Source: Coenobita brevimanus (Eukaryota; Arthropoda; Malacostraca; Decapoda; Coenobitidae). From it: a stretch of 64,000 bases of DNA. Location of the stretch: NCBI GenBank assembly GCA_032717465.1, contig CM064663.1:15862358-15926357 (forward strand). Direction: 5' to 3'. The notes beneath the pieces are model-generated. The model made no database searches and had not been told where the DNA came from. It was given only the letters and a program-made list of their open reading frames with translations. Position numbers and translations under genes: made by a program. Positions 1 through 9,940 of this stretch are shown here, piece by piece. Numbering within the stretch: position 1 is the stretch's first letter; every line of letters begins with the position of its first letter.

Positions 1-413
1 AAATAGAGGGGAGGGGCTTTTGAGGAGACAGGGGCAGTTAGGAGGACAGGGAAAGGTTTGTTAGCAGCAGGGGAAGGATGGATGTTAGATGGTGGCGTAA
101 GAATGATGTTAGAAGTAAGGTTTGGGAGAAGCTTATTTCACTTACGAGGAATGAAGGCAGGAAGAATGGCGTTTATAAGTTACATTTGGTTACGGAGAAT
201 GAAGGAAGGAATGGCGTGTTTAAGTTAAATATTAGTGCACAAGGAACCGAAATTAGAAAAAAGCATTATGGCACAACACAATTTAAAAGTCCTTGGCTGC
301 GCCAGTAAAAATGTTATTCATGAAAGTGATACACGTACACCCACATTCAGTGCAACTACTACACTATGTGAAGACCCATTCTCAAGTGTGGTGCTTGATC
401 TGTGGCATTTTAT

Positions 414-416
<3 letters not shown>
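1..416. other. Sequence without recognised gene
   Basis: Purine-rich at first, with a weakly repeated segment (AATGGCGT-containing) near 160-225. A 76-codon plus-strand frame crosses it but shows no family signature or splice context. It could be the 3' part of the minus-strand gene's intron or downstream flank. Confidence 0.5.

Positions 417-475
<59 letters not shown>
417..475. repeat. (AG)n microsatellite
   Basis: Nearly perfect AG dinucleotide run. A (CT)n run follows about 80 bases downstream, so the two form a potential inverted pair. Confidence 0.98.
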
Positions 476-477
<2 letters not shown>

Positions 478-545
478 CACTTACTTTGCGAGTCTAGAGA
501 GAGACATTGCACATTTCCTACGACTCACAAAGTAAATGATTATCA

Positions 546-552
<7 letters not shown>

Positions 553-592
<40 letters not shown>
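553..592. repeat. (CT)n microsatellite
   Basis: Perfect CT run preceded by a short C tract; reverse complement of the AG run at 417-475. Confidence 0.98.
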
Positions 593-597
<5 letters not shown>

Positions 598-717
598 TCC
601 TTACGTAATTGGCTAAAATTGACACCTTTCACCCCACAGTTCTCGACTACAAGCTGTTATGAAAAGCTATCAATAGTAAGTATGTGTGGGTGTGGGTGAC
701 AAATGGTATGAAGCGTG

Positions 718-1430
718 TACGTGTGGGTGTTTAGGTCTGTGTGGTGGAGTGTAAGTGTGGGTGTTTATGCCTGTGGGGTGGAGTGTAAGTGTGGGTGTTT
801 ATGCCTGTGGGGTGGAGTGTAAGTGTGGGTGTTTAGGCCTATGGGGTGGAGTGTAAGTGTGGGTGTTTATGCCTGTGGGGTGGAATGTAAGTGTGGGTGT
901 TTATGCCTGTGGGGTGGAGTGTAAGTGTGGGTGTTTAGGCCTGTGGGGTGGAGTGTAAGTGTGGGTGTTTATGCCTGTGGGGTGGAGTGTAAGTGTGGGT
1001 GTTTATGCCTGTGGGGTGGAGTGTAAGTATGGGTGTTTATGCCTGTGGGGTGGAATGTAAGTGTGGGTGTTTAGGCCTGTGGGGTGGAGTGTAAGTGTGG
1101 GTGTTTAGGCCTGTGGGATGGAGTGTAAGTGTGGGTGTTTAGGCCTGTGGGATGGAGTGTAAGTGTGGGTGTTTAGGCCTGTGGGGTGGAATGTAAGTGT
1201 GGGTGTTTAGGCCTGTGGGATGGAGTGTAAGTGTGGGTGTTTAGGTCTGTGTGGTGGAGTGTAAGTGTGGGTGTTTATGCCTGTGGGGTGGAGTGTAAGT
1301 GTGGGTGTTTAGGCCTGTGGGGTGGAGTGTAAGTGTGGGTGTTTAGGCCTGTGGGGTGGAGTGTAAGTGTGGGTGTTTAGGCCTGTGGGGTGGAGTGTAA
1401 GTGTGGGTGTTTAGGCCTGTGGGGTGGAGT
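718..1430. repeat. 34-bp minisatellite, about 21 copies
   Basis: The unit contains GTGTAAGTGTGGGTGTTTA and varies mainly at TATGCC/TAGGCC and GGGGTGGA/GGGATGGA. G and T rich on the plus strand, with no coding signal. Confidence 0.97.
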
Positions 1431-1563
1431 CAGGAGTCTGGGGCTTAAATGGTCAGTAAATGTGAGTGTGGCCCGTTAATTAGCATCACCTTTGCTTACC
1501 TTATCCTTTTATCACCGAGTTTTGGCACTCTGAACCCTACTTCATACCAGGTGGGAACAGAGG

Positions 1564-1595
<32 letters not shown>

Positions 1596-1821
1596 GTAGC
1601 AGGGATAGATAGATGGATTGATTAAGAGAGAGAGGGAGGGGGAGGGATGGTGGTTTCGTGTGACAATTTGTGGCATTAGTACAGAGAGAGAGAGAGAGAA
1701 GGGTGTGACTGGTGGCTTCGTGTGTCAGTTTGTGGCCTGAGTACAGTGTATATGCTTAGTATACAACACAGTCCCTGGTGGTGGTGTTGTAGGCAGTGGT
1801 GAGGTATGTGGTAATACTCAC
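1431..1821. other. Intronic or flanking sequence of the minus-strand gene
   Basis: Contains a (GAT)n run at 1567-1594 and AG-rich patches near 1625-1640 and 1681-1698. Lies directly downstream, in gene orientation, of the exon ending at 1822. I could not identify the next exon. Confidence 0.5.
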
Positions 1822-1984
1822 GTGTCGTGCAGTACGTCATGGACCCACAGGAACCACCAGGCGTACATGTCACCTCCAGGGCCAGGTCAGGGAACTCCAA
1901 GGAGAGGACTGGGCACTTGCCTGGCTCCGTCTCTGTGATCTGGTCCCCGTTGGTCACACTGACCTTCATCTGTTCTCGCTCCAC
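1822..1984 (-). CDS. Mucin-like gene, internal exon (most 3' exon seen)
   Basis: Minus-strand exon of 163 nt. It is bounded by an acceptor (TTTTGTTGCAG, AG at 1986-1985) and a consensus donor (CAC|GTGAGTATT, GT at 1821-1820). The frame begins in phase 0 with VEREQMKVSVTNGDQ and runs through KCPVLSLEF and EVTCTPGGSCGSMTYCTT, leaving phase 1 at the donor. Five cysteines in about 54 residues suggest a disulphide-bonded extracellular segment. The phase 0 entry fits the phase 0 exit of the exon ending at 3063, and in that join the reading passes from RIKIQ into VEREQ. The family is not recognised. The gene probably continues further left, or beyond the window. Confidence comes from splice sites and phase, not homology. 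Confidence 0.65.
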
Positions 1985-2527
1985 CTGCAACAAAATATTA
2001 TGTATTAGTGGTATAGGGCGTTTGACCTCTTTTATCCGATGATTTATTCTTCATATTTCCTTGCAACCTTCACCAGATTTTATTTAGTACTCGGTTTAAG
2101 GCCACTATCGGCGGCCTCCGCTCGATGTCAAGTCACTTCCTACGGTATCTTAAGTCGAAAGGCAACAGAAACTGAATTACTCATGCTCTGAGCGAGTCAG
2201 AGCGAAGAATTTTTATCCTGCTGGGACAACACTTGAGAGAGAGAGAGAGAGTGAGAGGCAGGATAGTAGTGTTTGCTCTTATGCTAAATTATACTACTAG
2301 TATATCATTACACTATATACTTTTAGGAGTATAAGGAGGGAGGAAGGAGAGGAGAGAGGGTGATAATACAACAAACACGTCACATGTTGGTAGTTTCTAT
2401 GCCGGACTGAGAACGAATCCATCCCCTCCACTCTAAACAAATGGCCAGAAATGAGTCAACTCGGGAACCGGTGGCCCGACTGGACTGGAAATTGTTTTAT
2501 TCTTCCAGTTACAGCATCCTGCTCTCT

Positions 2528-2529
<2 letters not shown>

Positions 2530-2618
<89 letters not shown>
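2530..2618. repeat. (AT)n microsatellite
   Basis: About 44 uninterrupted AT units inside the putative intron. All three apparent IYIYIY frames here are artefacts. Confidence 0.98.
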
Positions 2619-2621
<3 letters not shown>

Positions 2622-2961
2622 TTACATGCGTGGGTTTGGCTGTGTTGCGGTAACAATCAAACAACATACAGAAATCGGCTCATTATAATATAGATGGGCA
2701 AGCCTTTTGCACCTCGAGGGATTTGGTGCATCCTTCATTAAAGTGTTCAGTATAAGGTACTTATCTTGAGTTCAGTACAATGGTGTGAAGGCAGCAAGAA
2801 GAACATACAAGGCTACATCATGGCACTGAAGGCATTAAACAACTGTGAGACATCACTGGATATTGTGGCAACATCTTACTATCTCACACTCAAGTGCCGT
2901 CATTAGTACTGATGTGCTGGACTTTATGTCAGAATTATTACATTTATACCAGTGTTAATTG

Positions 2962-2963
<2 letters not shown>

Positions 2964-3030
<67 letters not shown>
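2964..3030. repeat. (CA)n microsatellite
   Basis: Perfect CA run about 30 bases from the donor of the Thr-rich exon. On the transcribed minus strand it is a GT run. Confidence 0.98.
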
Positions 3031-3031
<1 letters not shown>

Positions 3032-3062
3032 CCACCTGTGAACCCACAACACCACAACTAAC

Positions 3063-3664
3063 CTGAATTTTGATCCTGTGAGTCACCACCTGTATGCTGT
3101 TGTCAGGCTCGGCAAGGTTGTCGGTGGTTGCAGGGGTGGAGGTGGTTGCAGGGTTGGTGGTGGTTGCAGGGATGGCGGTGGTTGCAGGAATGGTGGTGGT
3201 TGCAGGGGTGGTGGTTGTTGCAGGAGTGGTGGTGGTTGCAGGGGTGGTGGTTGTTGCAGGAGTGGTGGTGGTTGCAGGGGTGGTGGTTGTTGCAGAGGTG
3301 GTGGTGGTTGCAGGGGTGGTGGTTGTTGCAGGGGTGGTGGTTGTTGCAGGGGTGGTGGTGGTTGCAGGGATGGTGGGGACAGTGTTGATGGTGAGGGTCA
3401 GCGTTGAGTTTTCACCACTCTTATCAAAACACTGGAACTCTGAGGCGGCCACGATGGCAGACTCGTCATCACTCAAGACCACAGCAAGAAGAGCCTCGCG
3501 TGATCTGTTTGATAAAGTTCTGACTTCGAACACTAGATCAGAGGCGGCATTTGTTACAGACTGGTGAAGCTCAAACTCGGCTTCAAGTATCTCCTCCTTG
3601 TCTTTCTTCCTGAGTGCCACTGGGTGACGGGTACGATATGTTGGCACCGTGACTTTGTGGCATT
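3063..3664 (-). CDS. Mucin-like gene, exon with Cys domain and Thr-rich repeats
   Basis: Minus-strand exon of 602 nt. The acceptor is CTTTCAG (AG at 3666-3665) and the donor CAG|GTTAGT (GT at 3062-3061). It starts two bases into a codon and ends in phase 0. The N-terminal part, about 100 residues, begins CHKVTVPTYRTRHPVALRKK and ends near FQCFDKSGENSTLTLT. It has one cysteine near each end and alternating hydrophobic residues, compatible with a beta-sandwich domain. About 14 copies of the hexapeptide PATTTT follow, then NLAEPDNSIQVVTHRIKIQ. The PATTTT stretch is a classic O-glycosylation (mucin) pattern. Its phase joins cleanly to the exon ending at 5230, where the split codon gives Glu, and to the exon starting at 1984. 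Repeat number is probably polymorphic. The family is not recognised. Confidence 0.7.
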
Positions 3665-5229
3665 CTGAAAGGAAGACCAGGAAAAGCGATAAGTGTGGAC
3701 TCCTCCTTAACAATTTTTCAGGGGTCGTTTTCTCTTGGCTAAATAAAATATTGTGGTGTTAGCCAAAATAACCGTTTAGATGCACCAGCAGCAGTGAAAG
3801 GCTGACTACGGACAGTTATTTTAGTCTTTGACTTTACCATATCACTGGGATCAACAAAACTGAATGACGTTATGCAGAATAAAATAGCTAAACCCACCAA
3901 CCAAAGTGAGGGTGTTTATAACGACTGATAATCCAATTGTTTATCTATCTAAAGTGTCATACAGACGACCCGTTAACTCAACGTACCGGTAGATAATGTC
4001 GTGCCTTAGTTATTTACTATTTCATTATTCATTTTTCTTTGCTACTTTCTCTTTCAGGGTATTCAAACTGGCAGCATATAGATAATGTATTACAGAATGT
4101 AACTTTTCCTTTTCAGTCTTTCCTATGAAATTTCCATGTCAGTTATTCCATGCTGCATGGTGGTTTTTCACACTGTTTCCTGCCAGTTATAACTGGAGGG
4201 TTTGGAGGCGGGGGGAGCCTTCTTGCTGTACTATCCTTATCCTTCAGCATGTAGAGTTAGATCTCGTAGTCATAGTCTACTCTGTAACAAACAGCCTCGA
4301 AGTGACCATAAGGTCTGTTGTAGTCTGCGTTCCTTTGTACTCCTTTGTACATCCCTTACTACGTTGACGCACCACTACCCTAACGTCCTCTCACCCTGCC
4401 TCACACACCTCCCTTTGACCCCTTTCCCCTAAACCCCCTTTCCTACTCCCTCTCACCCCACCCTTACAACCCAGGCCCCTCAGCCTTCCTCTCACCACCT
4501 GCCTTTCTCTCCCTCCTATCTCCATCCCTCCTCACCTCATCCTGCATTGCCTCACCCCTCTCACTTTTCCCTCCCTCTCCATCTCCTTCTCACAGTTCAT
4601 TCCAGCAGCCACTCTGTACCCTCTTTTAAACCTCCTTCCTCTGTCTTCTCCCTTCCCTTTACTTTTCCTTCCCTTACCCTCCCTACCACTGCTCCCCCCC
4701 GCGATTCCCATTCTCCCTTCCACTCGTCATTCCCTAATGCCCACTAACTCCCTCCTCCCTGTCACCCTGGGGTGTAGGGACAACACTCCCTTCCCTTACC
4801 CTCCCCCTCCTCCCTCCCTCACACCCTCCCTTCCCTTACCCTGCCCCTCCTCCCTCCCTCACACCCTCCCTTCCCTTACCTTCCCCTTTCTCCCTCCCTC
4901 ACACCCTCCCTTCCCTTACCCTTCCCTCCCTCCCTCCCTCACACCCTCCCTTCCCTTACCCTCCGCCTCCTCCCTCCCTCACACCCTCCCTTCCCTTACC
5001 CTCCCCATCCTCCCTCCCTCACACCCTCCCTTCCCTTTCTTTCCACCTCCTCCCTCCTCACTCCTTCCCTTCCCTCACCCTCCCTCTCATCCCTCCCTTT
5101 CCTCACCCTCCCTGTTCTCCCTCTCATATCTCATACTTCTCTCACTCCATCCTTCCCACACCCTTCGTACACCCTTCCTCCACCCTGCCTCTCAGCCCCT
5201 CTGCCTTTGCTTTGACTCACACAACTAAC
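3665..5229 (-). other. Intron of mucin-like gene
   Basis: From 3700 to 4360 the sequence is unique, with no gene signal. From about 4370 to 5220 it is strongly C and T rich, including a 40-bp tandem repeat. This lies between the acceptor at 3665 and the donor at 5229 of the predicted gene. Confidence 0.55.
4778..5040. repeat. 40-bp CT-rich tandem repeat, about 6-7 copies
   Basis: The unit contains ACACCCTCCCTTCCCTTACC followed by a variable C/T block. It is embedded in about 850 bases of C/T-rich DNA. Proline/serine-rich frames across it are artefacts. Confidence 0.93.
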
Positions 5230-6175
5230 CTTTTTTAGGAGGGTTGGCAGCTGTAGAGTTGTCTGGTTCAGTGATGGGGTCTGCTGATGGCTTGGTGGAG
5301 GGGCTGGGCACTGGGATTGGTGAGGGACTGGGCGATGGGCTAGGAAAGAGGCTAGGAAAGGAGGGAGGATAGGGCTTGGTGGAGGGGCTAGGCACTGGGA
5401 TTGGTGAGGGATTAGGTGGGTGCTTAAGTGAAGATGCAGGAGAGAAGTTAGAAGGCTTGGGAGAGGGGTTAGGGACAGGCTTGGGAGAGGGGTTAGGGAC
5501 AGGCTCGGGAGTGGGGTTAGGGACAGGCTCGGGAGAGGGGTTAGGGACAGGCTCGGGAGAGGGGTTAGGGACAGGCTCGGGATAGGGGTTAGGGACAGGC
5601 TTGGGAGAGGGGTTAGGGACAGGCTTGGGAGAGGGGTTAGGGACAGGCTTGGGAGAGGGGTTAGGGACAGGCTTGGGAGAGGGGTTAGGGACAGGTTTGG
5701 GAGAGGAGTTAGGGACAGGCTCGGGAGAGGGGTTAGGGACAGGCTTGGGAGAGGGGTTAGGGACGGGCTTGGGAGAGGGGTTAGGGACAGGTTTGGGAGA
5801 GGAGTTAGGGACAGGCTTGGGAGAGGGGTTAGGGACAGGCTTGGGAGAGGGGTTAGGGACAGGCTTGGGAGAGGAGTTAGGGACGGGCTTGGGAGAGGGG
5901 TTAGGGACAGGCTTGGGAGAGGGGTTAGGAGGGTGATCAGAAGAACTTGGAAAGGTGTTATGAGAGGGATCAAGAGAAGGGTTGGAGGAAGGATCAAGAG
6001 AAGGGTTGGAGGAAGGATCAAGAGAAGGGATGGAGGAAGGATGAGGGGAATGTTGAGGTGAGTCAGAAGAGAAGTTAGGGAAGGGATCTGAAGGGTCAGA
6101 AGGTCCAGTAGGTGTGCTGGGATGGCCAGTGGTCTCTGGAACATCATTAACATCTATACTCCATGGCAGTGATAC
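5230..6175 (-). CDS. Mucin-like gene, proline-rich repeat exon
   Basis: Minus-strand exon of about 946 nt. The donor is AAAAAAG|GTTAGT (GT at 5229-5228), leaving phase 1. The 5' boundary is less sure: an AG at 6177-6176 (GTGGTGCAG) gives a phase 0 start at VSLPWSIDVNDVPETT. After a Ser/Pro/Asp-rich lead containing three NPSLDPSS-type repeats come about 20 tandem copies of an octapeptide PNPSPKPV, with Lys/Glu and Asn/Ser variants. A Pro/Ser-rich tail ends NSTAANPPKK. The 24-bp unit keeps one frame open throughout. The phase 1 exit matches the entry of the exon at 3664. A second minus-strand frame is open here too, but it does not fit the downstream phases. This is probably an extended, glycosylated stalk. 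Confidence 0.6.
5458..5932. repeat. 24-bp coding minisatellite, about 20 copies
   Basis: The unit contains GAGGGGTTAGGGACAGGCTT and encodes PNPSPKPV on the minus strand. Variants alternate TTGGGA/CTCGGGA and GGGGTTA/GGAGTTA. It lies wholly inside the proline-rich exon. Confidence 0.95.
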
Positions 6176-6254
6176 CTGCACCACTACTACTACTACTATT
6201 ACTACTACTGATGATGATGATGATGATGATGATGATTATTATTATTATTGTCAG

Positions 6255-6470
6255 GTATATGGCAAGGTGGTAGGCGAGGGCCAGGGCAGTGGCGGCCACA
6301 GGAAGCCAGCAATAAGGGCGGCCAAGGAGTGTGGTGGTGTGGCAACTGTGGCTGAAGGAGGGCCAGCTAGAGTGGTGGTAGGTTGTAACAGAGCAGCTTG
6401 GACGAGGATAATACCCAGTGCACTGGCCATGATACCTGGCATGAGCTGCCTGCCATGTAATACCTACCCT
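6255..6470 (+). other. Exon-like segment of uncertain strand
   Basis: On the plus strand an acceptor-like TTATTGTCAG and a consensus donor CTAG|GTGAGTAC bracket about 216 open bases (VYGKVVGEGQ ... MSCLPCNTYPR). On the minus strand the same DNA reads as a short protein of 63 codons (6442-6251). That protein begins MPGIMASALGIILVQAALLQ, resembling a signal peptide, then is proline-rich and ends in a stop without a donor. It lies in the intron between the first two exons of the minus-strand gene. Only one strand, or neither, is likely to be real. Confidence 0.25.
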
Positions 6471-6518
6471 AGGTGAGTACAGTGTATGACACGTGGCATG
6501 GCAAGGCAGCCACGTGTC

Positions 6519-7088
6519 AGGCCAGTGTAGGCAGGCAGGTGTGATGGTGAGGCAGACAGGTGTGATGGTGAGGCAGGCAGGTGTGATGGTGAGGCAGACA
6601 GGTGTGATGGTAAGGCAGACAGGTGTGATGGTAAGGCAGACAGGTGTGATGGTGAGGCAGACAGGTGTGATGGTGAGGCAGACAGGTGTGATGGTGAAGC
6701 AGGCAGGTGTGATGGTGAGGCAGGCAGGTGTGATGGTAAGGCAGACAGGTGTGATGGTGAGGCAGACAGGTGTGATAGTAAGGCAGACAGGTGTGATGGT
6801 AAGGCAGACAGGTGTGATAGTAAGGCAGACAGGTGTGATGGTGAAGCAGACAGGTGTGATGGTGAGGCAGGCAGGTGTGATGGTGAGGCAGACAGGTGTG
6901 ATGGTAAGGCAGACAGGTGTGATAGTAAGGCAGACAGGTGTGATGGTAAAGCAGACAGGTGTGATGGTAAGGCAGACAGGTGTGATAGTAAGGCAGACAG
7001 GTGTGATGGTAAGGCAGACAGGTGTGATGGTGAGGCAGACAGGTGTGATGGTAAGGCAGACAGGTGTGATGGTAAGGCGGACAGGTGT
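6519..7088. repeat. 21-bp minisatellite, about 27 copies
   Basis: Unit GTGATGGTGAGGCAGACAGG plus one base, with GTGA/GTAA and GACA/GGCA variants. It lies in the intron between the signal-peptide exon and the proline-rich exon. Its length is a multiple of three, so frames on both strands stay open without being genes. Confidence 0.96.
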
Positions 7089-7114
7089 AGTGTGGTAATA
7101 ATACAGTAACTTAC

Positions 7115-7202
7115 GTATTGCTGCGATGCGGTGTATCTGCATGGTGTGGCACAGCAACATCAGCCACCACCACACCGCCACCACACCACCACCAGACGCC
7201 AT
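7115..7202 (-). CDS. Mucin-like gene, first coding exon (signal peptide)
   Basis: Minus-strand ATG at 7202-7200, followed by 88 coding bases to a consensus donor (AATAC|GTAAGTTA, GT at 7114-7113). It encodes MASGGGVVAVWWWLMLLCHT then MQIHRIAAI. The hydrophobic core VVAVWWWLMLL looks like a secretion signal. An upstream in-frame extension (MNPNVAV) exists, but the second ATG gives the better signal peptide. The exon leaves phase 1, whereas the best acceptor for the next exon (6176) is phase 0. An unseen small exon, or a different acceptor near 6150-6180, is therefore needed. It sits about 0.9 kb upstream of the proline-rich exon on the same strand. Confidence 0.5.
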
Positions 7203-7840
7203 CACTGCAACATTAGGATTCACTTCAACAACAATGGCTCACTCACTGACTCAGGCAACACATTCACTCAGTAACTCATCACTCATTTACCGACTCACCA
7301 CACTGACTGACTAACTCACAACTCATTCACTGACTCACCACACTGACCCACTGACTCAGCACTGTTACACTGCCTCGTGATATAACTCATCACTCATTTA
7401 CCAAGTCACCACACTGACTGACTGACTCACAACTCATTCACTGACTCACCACACTACCCACTGACTCAGCACTCTTAAACTGCCTGGTGACATGCACTCG
7501 CTACCTTACCAAACTGACTGGCTGACTGACCACACTGACTGACTGACCCACCACACTCACACACTGACTCACCCATCATTCACCACACTGATATACCACA
7601 CTGACCCACCACACTCACACACTGACTCACCCATCGTTCACCACACTGATGTACCACACTGACCCACCACACTCACACACTGACTCACCCATCGTTCACC
7701 ACACTGATGTACCACACTGACCCACCACACTCACACACTGACTCACCCATCATTCACCACACTGATGTACCACACTGACTCACTGACCCAAAACATCCTT
7801 TGTGCCACAACATTCAAAAACTCACCACACTACTGAGTCA
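7203..7840. repeat. Degenerate ACTGACTCACCACA repeats with a 58-bp higher-order unit
   Basis: Short motifs of the ACTGACTCACCAC type recur throughout. Between about 7560 and 7790 they are organised as a 58-bp tandem unit (CACCCATCGTTCACCACACT repeated). This is the 5' flank of the minus-strand gene. No promoter motif was identified. Confidence 0.85.
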
Positions 7841-8228
7841 CCCTGTCCATTCATTGACTCACCATACTTACTGACTCACCACTAATTCACTGAGTCAACA
7901 CGCTATTTTACTGAGTCACCCTGTCCATTCATTGACTCACCATACATACTGACTCACCACTAATTCACTGAGTCAACACGCTATTTTACTGAGTCACCCT
8001 GTCCATTCATTGACTCACCATACTTACTGACTCACCACTAATTCACTGAGTCAACACGCTATTTTACTGAGTCACCGTGTCCATTAATTGACTCACCATA
8101 CTTACTGACTCACCACTAAATCACTGAGTCAACACGCTATTTTACTGAGTCACCCTGTCCATTCATTGACTCACCATACTTACTGACTCACCACTAATTC
8201 ACTGAGTCAACACGCTATTTTACTGAGT
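7840..8228. repeat. 78-bp minisatellite, 5 copies
   Basis: The unit contains GAGTCAACACGCTATTTTAC and TTGACTCACCATACTTACTG. CGCTATTTTA starts at 7901 and 7979, giving a 78-bp period. It appears related to the adjoining shorter CTGACTCAC motifs. Confidence 0.93.
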
Positions 8229-8344
8229 GGCCACAGCCATTCAGTGGAGGCGTTGGGTTTTATCGCTTCAGATCACAGGCCCAAAATAGACGGCCATCCT
8301 GCTTACCCAGATATCTGACTTGGTGGCAGGGCTTGTGCTGTGCC

Positions 8345-8565
8345 CTATACCCTTGTTACTCTAACTTGGCCTCAAATTTCCATCGCCCCAGCTTCAGTGC
8401 CGAGTTATAACAATAAATTAAGTCTTGAATATGGTGATAGTCACGAAGAAGTGCTGTGAGAATGATGTAAAGCTGCAATATTGTCCGTTTCTGTCATTGA
8501 AATACGTAAAATAAGCTCCAAAAGAAAAAAAAGTCTGGGCCAAATTAGTGTAAAAGAACTATAGC
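8345..8565 (+). mobile_element. M1 TIR element, copy 1
   Basis: Non-coding element of 221 bp. It starts CTATACCCTTGTTACTCTAA and ends with a sequence whose reverse complement is CTATAGTTCTTTTACACTAA, so it has imperfect inverted termini of about 28 bp. The core contains AGTCACGAAGAAGTGCTGTG, found at many other sites in the window. This is MITE-like; the target duplication could not be resolved. Confidence 0.75.
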
Positions 8566-8591
8566 TAATGTACTGGCAGTACACTGACCTG

Positions 8592-8980
8592 GTGAACTAA
8601 ACAACTGGTTAACTAATGTACTGGTAAACTAAACAACTGGTTAACTAATGTACTGGTAAACTAAACAACTGGTTAACTAATGTACTGGTAAACTAAACAA
8701 CTGGTTAACTAATGGACTGGTAAACTAAACAACTGGTTAACTGATGTACTGGTAAACTAAACAACTGGTTAACTAATGTACTGGTAAACTAAACAACTGG
8801 TTAACTAATGTACTGGTAAACTAAACAACTGGTTAACTAATGTACTGGTAAACTAAACAACTGGTTAACTAACGGACTGGTAAACTAAACAACTGGTTAA
8901 CTAATGTACTGGTAAACTAAACAACTGGTTAACTAATGTACTGGTAAACTCATGTACTAGTAAACTAATACTCTGGTGAA
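8592..8980. repeat. 32-bp minisatellite, about 11 copies
   Basis: The unit contains ACTGGTAAACTAAACAACTG and is followed by decayed variants to about 9110. A and T rich. Confidence 0.96.
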
Positions 8981-9154
8981 CCCCAACACCAGTCAAATGG
9001 TCATCTAGTGAACTGGACAACTATGGAATGGTTTACCTTGGAACCTGAACAACGGGTAAACTAATGACCTGGACAACTGATGAAGTAGTAAAGTGGCAGA
9101 CTGGTAACAGCATCAACGAAGCAACTAGTGAAATAGTACACTAATGAACTCGTC

Positions 9155-9538
9155 TGTCTATCTATCTATTGCCAGACGCCTTAATCCCGTAAGGGGTGGC
9201 CACAAACAAATCGCCTCCATGTCGCCCTGTCCCCCTGCCATTTCACTGCCCTGCTTCCAGCTCACATTCCCATATCTCACATACCTCTCCACTCCCTCTC
9301 TCCATCTCATCCTTGGCCTCCCCCTCCCTCTCCCCCTCTCAACCTCACTTACACTCTCCTCGTCAGTCTCTCACTCTCCTTTCTCTCCACATGGCCAAAC
9401 CACCTCAGTGTGTTTCTCCTAACGCTTCCTATCACATCCACATCCACACCACAACGCTCCTTCTCCTGTGCATTTGTCAGTCTGTCTCTCCATGTGACTC
9501 CACAGGCTCCTCTCAAATAACTCATTTCCACTGCTCTT
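9155..9538 (-). mobile_element. RTE-like LINE 3' fragment
   Basis: A (TATC)n start followed by TTGCCAGACGCC is the minus-strand LINE 3' end. The minus-strand frame reads MSYLRGACGVTWRDRL and RWFGHVERKESERLTRRV, the C-terminus of a non-LTR reverse transcriptase. The fragment is 5' truncated and has frameshifts towards the 3' end. Confidence 0.85.
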
Positions 9539-9733
9539 AAGAACAAAAATGAACTTGTACATTAGTGAAATAGTACACTAGTAAACTAGATAATACACTG
9601 GTACATTATGTAACTGATGAACTGGGGCAGAAGGAAAAGGTGTAACTAATGAACGGTTTTATTAGTGAGTTAAGGAACAAACAAAATAATGGCCTGGTAC
9701 ACTAATGAAATGGTAACGTTGGCAACGGATATA
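9539..9733. other. Decayed tandem sequence between LINE and M1
   Basis: Short phrases of the type ACTAATGAACTGG and GTACACTAGTAAACTAG continue the 8592-8980 style. No gene signal. Confidence 0.5.
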
Positions 9734-9940
9734 CTATACCTTTTTTACTCTAACTTGGCCTAAAACTGCCATCTGTCCGTCTTCATTACTGGTTGTAGCA
9801 AGAGATTAATAGCACAGTATGATGCTAGTCATGAAGAAGTGCTACGGAAGGGATGTAGAGCCATAGTATTGTTTTATTCTGCATGGAATAAGCCGCAAAA
9901 GGATGCAAATCTGTGCCAAGTTAAGGTAAAGGGAGTATAG
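9734..9940 (+). mobile_element. M1 TIR element, copy 2
   Basis: Starts CTATACCTTTTTTACTCTAA and ends GGGAGTATAG, whose complement matches the start. The core reads AGTCATGAAGAAGTGCTACG. At 207 bp it is close in length to copy 1, and the shared inverted termini support one transposed family. Confidence 0.75.

Larger units (their letters stand above)
1985..3062 (-). other. Intron of mucin-like gene with dinucleotide runs
   Basis: Holds an AG-rich patch near 2236, a long (AT)n run at 2530-2618 and a (CA)n run at 2964-3030. The remainder (about 2030-2520 and 2620-2960) is unique sequence with no other signal that I see. Confidence 0.6.

Noticed and set aside
718..1430. CRISPR-like or telomere-like array
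   Set aside because: Units are contiguous 34-mers without unique spacers, in a eukaryotic context; the GTGTGGGTGTTT motif is not a telomere repeat.
5131..6153. Alternative minus-strand frame (LTPLPSLS repeats) over the proline-rich exon
   Set aside because: Its phase at the 5230 donor does not connect to the open frame of the 3664 exon, whereas the SPKPV frame does.
6493..7098. Plus-strand frame with VMVRQTG repeats and its minus-strand counterpart
   Set aside because: A 21-bp minisatellite lacking stops in several frames; it lies in an intron of the better-supported minus-strand gene.
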